A DNA stretch of 64,000 bases, taken from contig CATNEN010000031.1 of NCBI GenBank assembly GCA_950097015.1, forward strand, positions 1,364,001-1,428,000, written 5' to 3'. Source of the DNA: Macrostomum hystrix. Taxonomy: Eukaryota; Platyhelminthes; Macrostomidae. Positions within the stretch are counted from its first letter, which is position 1, and each line of letters opens with the position of its first letter. The notes under the pieces are model-generated. The model saw nothing but the letters and a program-made list of their open reading frames with translations. It was not told the origin of the DNA and did no database searches. Below are positions 1-12,000 of the stretch, piece by piece. The translations under genes were made by a program, and so were the position numbers.

Positions 1-3000
1 GGGCTCGCCTGCGGCGGCGCCGATGCCGGATTGTTGGTCGTCTTGCGACGACACATTTGGCGTTTCCAACGCTTCATGGCGCTGTCGACCGTCACCGAGG
101 TTGTCGGCATTGCCGCCGCCGGCTCCTGGTCGAGCGAGACCACCACTGAATTGCAGACGGCCAGGACTAGGAAGAAGTCCAGCAGGCGGCGCTGTCGCGG
201 CGATGTCGCCCGTTGCAGGCTCGGTCCGTCTGGCGCCGTCAGGACCCTGGCCAGCTCAGTCATCGGCGAGCGAGTCAGCGTCGTTGGAGCCGGCTGCGGT
301 GGCGGTGGCGCAGATGACAGCGGCGTATGAATGGTGTCGCTTGGAGACGGTAGCTCGGGCTGCAAGATTGATTTAGACAAGGCCAGGGCACTTAACTAGC
401 TCATTCAACTAGCTGAGATTGCTCAGCTCATTCAACTAGCTGAGATTGCTCAGCTCATTCAAGTAGCTGAGATTGCTCAGCTCATTCAAGTAGCTGAGAT
501 TGCTCAGCTCATTCAAGTAGCTGAGATTGCTCAGCTCATTCAAGTAGCTGAGATTGCTCAGCTCATTCAACTAGCTGAGATTGCTCAGCTCATTCAAGTA
601 GCTGAGATTGCTCAGCTCATTCAACTAGCTGAGATTGCTCAGCTCATTCAAGTAGCTGAGATTGCTCAGCTCATTCAAGTAGCTGAGATTGCTCAGCTCA
701 TTCAAGTAGCTGAGATTGCTCAGCTCATTCAACTAGCTGAGATTGCTCAGCTCATTCAAGTAGCTGAGATTGCTCAGCTCATTCAAGTAGCTGAGATTGC
801 TCAGCTCATTCAAGTAGCTGAGATTGCTCAGCTCATTCAAGTAGCTGAGATTGCTCAGCTCATTCAAGTAGCTGAGATTGCTCAGCTCATTCAACTAGCT
901 GAGATTGCTCAGCTGATTCAACTAGCTGAGATTGCTCAGCTCATTCAAGTAGCTGAGATTGCTCAGCTCATTCAAGTAGCTGAGATTGCTCAGCTCATTC
1001 AACTAGCTGAGATTGCTCAGCTCATTCAACTAGCTGAGATTGCTCAGCTCATTCAACTAGCTGAGATTGCTCAGCTCATTCAACTAGCTGAGACTGCTCA
1101 GCTCATTCAAGTAGCTGAGATTGCTCAGCTCATTCAAGTAGCTGAGATTGCTCAGCTGACTCAACTGGTTGAGATTGCACAGCTGAGATTGCCCAGCTCA
1201 TTTAACCAGCTCAAAATTGACTCACTTTCAAGTCGGCATCATACTTCTGAAGAGCCAAAATCGGCTGTCTGCACTCGATGCTTGCCTGACTGTCAGCTGC
1301 AAAGTTTGAATAGAAGTTAGCAGTTGAGTTTGTTTAAAGAGTAACAGTTGAATAATGTAACTCGAACAACGATAAGCAATGGTTTTGGATCTAAAATAGA
1401 CTAGTCATAATTAAATTTGGCAATTGGGTAATAAATAATAAAATTTGAAGAGTAAATGCGACCGCTGGCAAATATTAAGCACAGAAAGTACGAGGTTCTA
1501 TATAGTACTAATAGTAAGGAGTTAAAACATACCCCGTTTACTACACAATTTTGGGGAGAAAATATAGGATAAAATTCGTTTGATATTTGATTTCTGACTC
1601 TAGCCTACCAATAATACGTATGAATAATATAGCATTACAACATTGCAACACAGTGGAAAAAGGTCTACTGTTAGTTTTTTCTTAACTTGAAGACGTCGCT
1701 AAACTAGTGAATTGTTTAATTGCTAGTTTTTTAAGTAAGATTATTATTAATGATTAGTGTACCACAGTAAAGAGGAATTATAATAGATAAACAACCGAAC
1801 AACATCTATAGCTTATAGGATTTTATACACAGGAGCAGTTAAAAATATCAATAATGATATTGTTTAAAAATATGGCTAACACCTACTTCGAGCAAGGCGA
1901 TTAAATCTATTAATAGATTTGGCATTTGTCGATGCCACAGCCGGTGATAGCTGTTGATACAGCAATTCCGCCTTTATTTGCATTGCAGAGCTTGCTAAAA
2001 ATGTTTAAGTATAGTAACATACCGTTTTCTATTTCGGCAAACGGCTAAAAAGACTGCTGTGAATGTACATGAAATCTAACATCTAACCAATAAAAATGCC
2101 CACACTGCATAAATATATTTATAAGCAATTGAAACACCTAAATAAGTCACTAAATACAAGTGAATAATACAATCCCAATTTGATATTTGATATTAATCCA
2201 GAGTATGAACTGGAAAACAAGCTGAAGAAATGTTACACGATACTCATACGACTCAACATAATGCTACCGGGACCGCACCCGCTACGTAATGAACACAAGG
2301 TAGGTGAGAGATGGACAGTAGGTGAGAGATGGACAGTAGGTGAGAGATGGACAGTAGGTGAGAGATGGACAGTAGGTGAGAGATGGACAGTAGGTGAGAG
2401 ATAGACAGTAGGTGAGAGATGGACAGTAGGTGAGAGATGGACAGTAGGTGAGAGATGGACAGTAGATGAGAGATAGACAGTAGGTGAGAGATGGACAGTA
2501 GGTGAGAGATGGACAGTAGATGAGAGATGGACAGTAGATGAGAGATGGACAGTAGGTGAAAGATGGACAGTAGGTGAGAGATGGACAGTAGGTGAGAGAT
2601 GGACAGTAGGTGAGAGATGGACAGTAGGTGAGAGATGGACAGTAGGTGAGAGATGGACAGTAGATGAGAGATGGACAGTAGGTGAGAGATGGACAGTAGG
2701 TGAGAGATGGACAGTAGATGAGAGATAGACAGTAGGTGAGAGATGGACAGTAGGTGAGAGATGGACAGTAGATGAGAGATGGACAGTAGATGAGAGATGG
2801 ACACTAGATGAGAGATGGACAGTAGATGAGAGATGGACAGTAGATGAGAGATGGACAGTAGATGAGAGATGCACAGTAGATGAGAGATGGACAGTAGATG
2901 AGAGATGCACAGTAGGTGAGAGATGGACAGTAGGTGAGAGATGGACAGTAGATGAGAGATGGACAGTAGATGAGAGATGGACAGTAGGTGAGAGATGGAC

Positions 3001-6000
3001 AGTAGATGAGAGATGGACAGTAGGTGAGAGATGGACAGTAGATGAGAGATGGACTGTGAGACTGTGAGATCGTGAGGTAAGTCAAAAAACGCTATTACAG
3101 AAGTGCTTGCACTTTAATTAGTACATATAACGAGAAAAGCGCTCATTTCAGCCTCGGATTGAGTCGTTTAAGTTAATACCCGGGGTGCAGTGAAGCACGT
3201 GGCATTTTTTTGCTAATTGCGTGGGCTGACCAGGGCACAAACACTCACACACACACACACACACACACACACAAGCCCAGGCTAATTCACGGCAGTGCAA
3301 ATTGATCACTGTTTGGTCAGAGTTTAAAGTGTCTTCCGACTAAAGAATAGACAAACATATAAATGAATGCAAAAAGGGCTAGACTAGGTTTTTCTCGTGC
3401 TAACTATTTCCCATATGAAGCCCAATTCATGATAATAAAAATTCGATTTTAATTTTAGAGTACAAGCACAAGTAATGCTAAGTTTCACTTTTCATAGACG
3501 GAAAAGTACAACGTTGGAAAACGGCCACGGCCTAAATAATATTTCCCTTATTAACTCGTATAATTGATTACAATTAGGCCAGATTGGGACCGTATGGGGC
3601 TGTTCAGTCCATGGACTGTGGTGGGCGACATACCCACCCACAATTACCCGTGCTGATGCTGGTTACCAATTTAAGGGCTGGGTGAACTGAAGCAATGCAG
3701 AGTTAAGCGTCTTGCTAAAGGACAACACTGTTCCAGTAAGAGACAAAAATCGAACCATTCACCTTCAGTTGTTCAAATTCTCTTAAAAGATAAAAAACAA
3801 TATAATAAGCAAAAAATATCTCTACAAACATTGAAGGGCGATAACGGAAAATTTATTGTACAAGTTGCGAACTATGGACATTGTATCAAGTACTGAAGTA
3901 TTAAAATGGCCCTGAATTATAAGTGGCAACGATCATAAAGAGTGTGGTTTTAATCCTAAAGTATCGGAATGGAATCAGGCCCTGAAGTATCGGAATGGAA
4001 TCAGGCCCTGAAGTATCGGAACGTTATCAGGCCCTGAAGTACCGGAATGGTATCAGGCCCTGAAGTATCGGAATGGTATCAGGCCCTGAAGTATCGGAAT
4101 GGTATCAGGCCCTGAAGTATCGGAATGGTATCAGGCCCTGAAGTATCGGAATAGTACCAGGCCCTGAAGTGTCGGAATGGTATCAGGCCCTGAAGTACAC
4201 AGGAGTGAAAGGCGAGCCCTGAAGGACATTGCCAAGCCGTTCAGAAGCGATTGGTGGTACATTTTCTAGATTCGATTGCTAAGCTAGACCAAAGAACTTA
4301 AAGTTGCCCCGAATCCCAGTCGTCACTAACCTGCAGTCTGCTGCTGAGCAGTTTCGCAGTACTCATAGTCGTGTCCGAGCACAGTGCACCGCCTGAACTC
4401 CATCTTGTTCTCAGTCAGGGTGCCAGTCTTATCCGTGAATACGTACTCAATCTGGCCAAGATCCTCCGTAATGTTCAGGGCGCGACACTCGGCCGGCATG
4501 TCTCGCTCCCGGTCGTACATGTCCAAGTCGCTATTGATGTAGACTGTCTGGCCGAGCTTCACGAATTCCACGGTGACGTAGAGAGCCAGTGGAATCATCG
4601 CCTGAATAATTATCTATATTATTAATAAGGCTGCGTACGGCTGTTCAGTCCATGGACTGGTGGGACATCACAACCGGCCCCCCTTACCCCACATAATGCT
4701 GTTCTGTGTTTATTTAAAGGACACTAATTGTTACAGTGGAGTCGGGAATCGAACCCCCGACCTTTAAGTCGCCAGTACGACGTACTAACCACTAGGCTAC
4801 AAGCACCTCGAATAATATGTGATATTTTTGTGACATACGAATATAATTAAAACCTATTTTTGTCCATCAAATTCGATCTAGCTCACCTGCAAAATGATAA
4901 TGTAAGTCCAGAAGTTGATGAAAGCTTGCACTTCTGGCGTTGAACGCGTGTCGTTGCCTAGAGATAAGAATATGACGCTCTCCGGCTTAACAAATCCGTG
5001 CAGCCATATGCCGCTGCCTGTGAAATCAGATAGCAAATATTTATGTAGCATAACTTAAATAACTTTTTAGGTGAGGCTAGTTGTATTAAAAAACACCTGC
5101 ATTGACGATAATTACTCAGTCAAAATACCTGGATCGAAGGTAATTAACCGATCAAAGCACCTGGATTGAAGATAATTAATTAATCAAAGCACCTGGATTG
5201 AAGATAATTAATCAATCAAAGCACCTGGATTGAAGATAATTAATCAATCAAAACACCTGGATTGAAGATAATTAATCAATCAAAGCACCTGGATCGAAGG
5301 TAATTAACCAATCAAAGCACCTGGATTGAAGATAATTAATTATTCAAAGCAACTGGATTGAAGATAATTAATCAATCAAAGCACCTGGATTGAAGATAAT
5401 TAATCAATCAAAGCACCTGGATCGAAGGTAATTAACCAATCAAAGCACCTGGATTGAAGATAATTAATTCATCAAAGCACCTGGATTGAAGATAATTAAT
5501 CAATCAAAGCACCTGGATTGAAGATAATTAATCAATCAAAGCACCTGGATTGAAGATAATTAACCAATCAAAGCACCTGGATTGAAGATAATTAATCAAT
5601 CAAAGCACCTGGATTGAAAGTACGTAATTAACCAATCAAAGCACCTAAATTGAAGATAATTAATCAATCAAAGCACCTGGATTGAAAGTAATTAACCAAT
5701 CAAAGCACCTGGATTGAAAGTAATTAACCAATCAAAGCACCTGGATCGAAAGTAATTAACCGATCAAAGCACCTGGATTGAAGATAATTAATCAATCAAA
5801 GCACCTGGATCGAAGGTTATTAACCAATCAAAGCACCTGGATTGAAGATAATTAATTCATCAAAGCACCTGGATTGAAGATAATTAATCAATCAAAGCAC
5901 CTGGATCGAAAGTAATTAACCGATCAAAGCACCTGGATCGAAGATAATTAACCAATCAAAGCACCTGGATTGAAGATAATTAATCAATCAAAGCACCTGG

Positions 6001-9000
6001 ATCGAAGGTAATTAACCGATCAAAGCACCTGGATCGAAGATAATTAACCAATCAAAGCACCTGGATTGAAGATAATTAATCAGTCAAAGCACCTGGATTG
6101 AAAGTACGTAATTAACCAATCAAAGCACCTAAATTGAAGATAATTAATCAATCAAAGCACCTGGATTGAAAGTAATTAAACAATCAAAGCACCTGGATTG
6201 AAAGTAATTAACCAATCAAAGCACCTGGATCGAAAGTAATTAACCGATCAAAGCACCTGGATTGAAAGTAATTAACCAATCAAAGCACCTGGATTGAAAG
6301 TAATTTATCAATCAAAGCACCTGGATTGAAGATAATTAACCAATCAAAGCACCTGGATTGAAAGTAATTTATCAATCAAAGCACCTGGATTGAAAGTAAT
6401 TAATCAATTAAAGCACCTGGATTGAAAGTAATTAATCAATCAAAGCACCTGGATTGAAAGTAATTAATCAATCAAAGCACCTGGATTGAAAGTAATTAAT
6501 CAATCAAAGCACCTGGATTGAAAGTACGTAATTAACCAATTAAAGCACCTGGATTGAAAGTAATTAACCGATTAAAGCACCTGGATTGAAGATAATTAAT
6601 CAATCAAAGCACCTGGATCGAAGGTTATTAACCAATCAAAGCACCTGGATTGAAGATAATTAATTCATCAAAGCACCTGGATTGAAGATAATTAATCAAT
6701 CAAAGCACCTGGATCGAAAGTAATTAACCGATCAAAGCACCTGGATTGAAAGTAATTTATCAATCAAAGCACCTGGATTGAAAGTAATTAACCAATCAAA
6801 GCACCTGGATTGAAAGTAATTTATCAATCAAAGCACCTGGATTGAAGATAATTAACCAATCAAAGCACCTGGATTGAAAGTAATTAATCAATCAAAGCAC
6901 CTGGATTGAAAGTAATTAATCAATCAAAGCACCTGGATTGAAAGTACGTAATTAACCAATCAAAGCACCTGGATTGAAAGTAATTAACCAATCAAAGCAC
7001 CTGGATTGAAAGTAATTAACCAATCAAAGCACCTGGATTGAAAGTAATTAACCAATCAAAGCACCTGGATTGAAAGTAATTTATCAATCAAAGCACCTGG
7101 ATTGAAGATAATTAACCAATCAAAGCACCTGGATTGAAAGTAATTAATCAATCAAAGCACCTGGATTGAAAGTAATTAATCAATTAAAGCACCTGGATTG
7201 AAAGTAATTAATCAATCAAAGCACCTGGATTGAAGATAATTAATTAATCAAAGCACCTGGATTGAAGATAATTAATCAGGCATAATTAGTGAACATGGAG
7301 TTCAGAAAAAGAAATCAATCAAAACAAATTGACTAGTTATATAATAATAAAAATCTGAATGTATGCGTGTTGAATAATTAACCAATCAAAACACTGGGAT
7401 TTAAAAAAATGAAACTGTAAAACTGTTTAAAATTGTTATTACGAGCGAATAAATAAACTTTTAATTAACCAATTATTATAAATCTAAACAATGTCTCTAA
7501 TTAAGAAAATATTTGGACGCACTCACCAATGGCACCAAACAGGCATAGCACGAACAGAATGATGACACACCAGATGACGTCCTTGTTAATCTGGCGCTCC
7601 AGTTTGCTACGTTTAAATCTTGGCCCTCGATTATTCATCATGGCTTTAGTCTCGCGACCTTGAATTTCATGAAGTTGAGTCAGTTAAATGGTTGAATTAA
7701 ATTAAGAAAAGAAGAAATTCAAGTATCGGAGGAAGATAACATGCAGAAATGAAGAATCCCGATCCGCATTCATATTGATCGTCTTGCATGGGACAGCGTG
7801 TAAAAAAGCACAAAACAATACTAACTCAAAGGCAGGCTTGACAGCATTACGATGATGGGATAAATGGCAAAGTGATAAGGGGATAGATGGGTAGAGTGAT
7901 GAGAGGATAGCACAATGAGTTCAGCACAATGCACTAACCAGCATAGATGATCATGCCCTCGACGGACTCTGTATTGCGTATGGTGCAACCCCGAAGTATT
8001 AGATTCTCCTTATGAATGGCCACGACATTGTCGCCCGAGCCGCGAATGCGCCTGAAAGTGGCAGTTTCTTGAAATGACAACTCGGCCATAGACAGTGGGA
8101 TTTCGTGATCATTTGTTCAGGTCTGCAATAATTCGGCCATAGACAGATGGATTTTGTGATCATTTGTTCAGGTCTGTAATAATTCGGCCATAGCCAGTAG
8201 GATTTCGTGATCATTTGTTCAGGTCTGCAATAATTCGGCCATAGACAGAGGGATTTCGTGATCATTTGTTCAGGTCTGCAATAACTCGGCCATAGACAGA
8301 GGGATTTTGTGATCATTTTTTCAGGTCTGCAATAACTCGGCCATAGACAGAGGGATTTTGTGATCATTTTTTCAGGTCTGCAATAATTCGGCCATAGACA
8401 GAGGGATTTTGTGATCATTTGTTCAGGTCTGCAATAACTCGGCCATAGACAGAGGGATTTTGTGATCATTTGTTCAGGTCTGCAATAACTCGGCCATAGA
8501 CAGAGGGATTTTGTGATCATTTGTTCAGGTCTATAATAACTCGGCCATAGACAGAGGGATTTTGTGATCATTTGTTCAGGTCTGCTATAACTCGGCCATA
8601 GACAGAGGGATTTTGTGATCATTTTTTCAGGTCTGCAATAATTCGGCCATAGACAGAGGGATTTTGTGATCATTTGTTCAGGTCTGTAATAATTCGGCCA
8701 TAGACAGAGGGATTTTGTGATCATTTGTTCAGGTCTGCAATAACTCGGCCATAGACAGTGGGATTTCGTGACCATTTGTTCAGGTCTGCAATAATTCGGC
8801 CATAGACAGATGGATTTTGTGATCATTTGTTCAGGTCTGTAATAATTCGGCCATAGCCAGTAGGATTTCGTGATCATTTGTTCAGGTCTGCAATAACTCG
8901 GCCATAGACAGAGGGATTTTGTGATCATTTTTTCAGGTCTGCAATAACTCGGCCATAGACAGAGGGATTTTGTGATCATTTTTTCAGGTCTGCAATAATT

Positions 9001-12000
9001 CGGCCATAGACAGAGGGATTTTGTGATCATTTGTTCAGGTCTGCAATAACTCGGCCATAGACAGAGGGATTTTGTGATCATTTGTTCAGGTCTGCAATAA
9101 CTCGGCCATAGACAGAGGGATTTTGTGATCATTTGTTCAGGTCTGCAATAACTCGGCCATAGACAGAGGGATTTTGTGATCATTTGTTCAGGTCTGCTAT
9201 AACTCGGCCATAGACAGAGGGATTTTGTGATCATTTTTTCAGGTCTGCAATAATTCGGCCATAGACAGTAGGATTTCGTGATCATTTGTTCAGGTCTGCA
9301 ATAACTCGGCCACAGACAGTGGGATTTTGTGATCATTTGTTCAGGTCTGCAATAACTCGGCCATAGACAGTAGGATTTCGTGATCATTTGTTCAGGTCTG
9401 CAATAATTCGGCCATAGACAGTAGGATTTTGTGATCATTTGTTCATGTCTATAATAACTCGGCCATAGACAGAGGGATTTTGCGATCATTTGTTCAGGTC
9501 TGCAATAACTCGGCCATAGACAGGGATTTTGCGATCATTTGTTCAGGTCTGCAATAACTCGGCCATAGACAGAGGGATTTTGTGATCATTTGTTCAGGTC
9601 TGCAATAACTCGGCCATAGACAGAGGGATTTTGTGATCATTTGTTCAGGTCTGCAATAATTCGGCCATAGACAGTTGGATTTTGTGATCATTTGTTCAGG
9701 TCTGCAATAACTCGGCCATAGACAGAGGGATTTTGTGATCATTTGTTCAGGTCTGCAATAATTCGGCCATAGACAGAGGGATTTTGTGATCATTTGTTCA
9801 GGTCTATAATAACTCGGCCATAGACAGAGGGATTTTGTGATCATTTGTTCAGGTCTGCTATAACTCGGCCATAGACAGAGGGATTTTGTGATCATTTTTT
9901 CAGGTCTGCAATAATTCGGCCATAGACAGAGGGATTTTGTGATCATTTGTTCAGGTCTGTAATAATTCGGCCATAGACAGAGGGATTTTGTGATCATTTG
10001 TTCAGGTCTGCAATAACTCGGCCATAGACAGTGGGATTTCGTGACCATTTGTTCAGGTCTGCAATAATTCGGCCATAGACAGATGGATTTTGTGATCATT
10101 TGTTCAGGTCTGTAATAATTCGGCCATAGCCAGTAGGATTTCGTGATCATTTGTTCAGGTCTGCAATAACTCGGCCATAGACAGAGGGATTTTGTGATCA
10201 TTTTTTCAGGTCTGCAATAACTCGGCCATAGACAGAGGGATTTTGTGATCATTTTTTCAGGTCTGCAATAATTCGGCCATAGACAGAGGGATTTTGTGAT
10301 CATTTGTTCAGGTCTGCAATAACTCGGCCATAGACAGAGGGATTTTGTGATCATTTGTTCAGGTCTGCAATAACTCGGCCATAGACAGAGGGATTTTGTG
10401 ATCATTTGTTCAGGTCTGCAATAACTCGGCCATAGACAGAGGGATTTTGTGATCATTTGTTCAGGTCTGCTATAACTCGGCCATAGACAGAGGGATTTTG
10501 TGATCATTTGTTCAGGTCTGCAATAATTCGGCCATAGACAGAGGGATTTTGTGATCATTTGTTCAGGTCTGTAATAATTCGGCCATAGACAGAGGGATTT
10601 TGTTATCATTTGTTCAGGTCTGCAATAACACGGCCATAGACAGAGGGATTTTGTGATCATTTGTTCAGGTCTGCAATAACTCGGCCATAGACAGTGGGAT
10701 TTTGTGATCATTTGTTCAGGTCTGCAATAACTCGGCCATAGACAGTAGGATTTCGTGATCATTTGTTCAGGTCTGCAATAACTCGGCCACAGACAGTGGG
10801 ATTTTGTGATCATTTGTTCAGGTCTGCAATAACTCGGCCATAGACAGTAGGATTTCGTGATCATTTGTTCAGGTCTGCAATAATTCGGCCATAGACAGTA
10901 GGATTTTGTGATCATTTGTTCATGTCTATAATAACTCGGCCATAGACAGAGGGATTTTGCGATCATTTGTTCAGGTCTGCAATAATTCGGCCATAGACAG
11001 GGATTTTGCGATCATTTGTTCAGGTCTGCAATAACTCGGCCATAGACAGGGATTTTGCGATCATTTGTTCAGGTCTGCAATAACTCGGCCATAGACAGAG
11101 GGATTTTGTGATCATTTGTTCAGGTCTGCAATAATTCGGCCATAGACAGTTGGATTTTGTGATCATTTGTTCAGGTCTGCAATAACTCGGCCATAGACAG
11201 AGGGATTTTGTGATCATTTGTTCAGGTCTGCAATAACTCGGCCATAGACAGAGGGATTTTGTGATCATTTGTTCAGGTCTGCAATAATTCGGCCATAGAC
11301 AGTAGGATTTTGTGATCATTTGTTCAGGTCTACAATAACTCGGCCATAGACAGTGGGATTTTGTGATCATTTGTTCAGGTCTACAATAACTCGGCCATAG
11401 ACAGAGGGATTTTGTGATCATTTGTTCAGGCTTGCGATAACTTATTAAGCAAAGTCTATTTGATTAAGCAGATAAACAGTTGCCCCGCGACAATGCGAAT
11501 AGATAAGCTTACACTGTTCCATCGAATTTATAGATCTCGGTATTGGGTACTTCCACTTCGACGTCGTGAACAAAAGTATTCGGATCGAAGGCCTGTACAA
11601 GTGTTAATTGAATTTTAATAAACAATTATTAAGTGTACATTATGCCAATTGAAAGCCACTTCTAACTTTAATTCAGATATTTTATAACTTGATTTATACT
11701 TTAATCACTTTTGAACAAATAAGTTAGGAGTGATCTATCGCAACCTTTAAAACATTATAACACGGAGTATAAATTATCAATTTGATCTGAATAGGCTAAA
11801 AATACTTATCCGCAATAAAAATACGCTACAAGCTTAGAAGTTTTTACTAAAAGTACAAATGTTGACATTTGATTATAGCTCGTACTATTGACCTATCATT
11901 AGATTGATCATGACCTTCCTATCAACCGTTAGATTGATCATAACCTTCCTATCAACCGTTAGATTGATCATGACCTTCCTATCAACCGTTAGATTGATCA

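Noticed and set aside
23-376. Plus-strand ORFs at the left edge
   Set aside because: They are antisense to the ATP10 exon that encodes [19 protein letters not shown] on the minus strand.
2233-3085. Repeat ORFs in the 18-bp array
   Set aside because: Period divisible by three keeps several frames open on the minus strand; no start context or domain, and it sits in an intron.
4740-4803. Minus-strand tRNA gene
   Set aside because: It is the head of a SINE with the same body as seven other copies or fragments.
7999-11421. Minus-strand ORFs of 496, 490 and 133 codons made of a 17-residue repeat
   Set aside because: They are translations of the 51-bp minisatellite (51 is a multiple of three and the unit lacks a stop in that frame). 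They lie within an ATP10 intron between two good exons.
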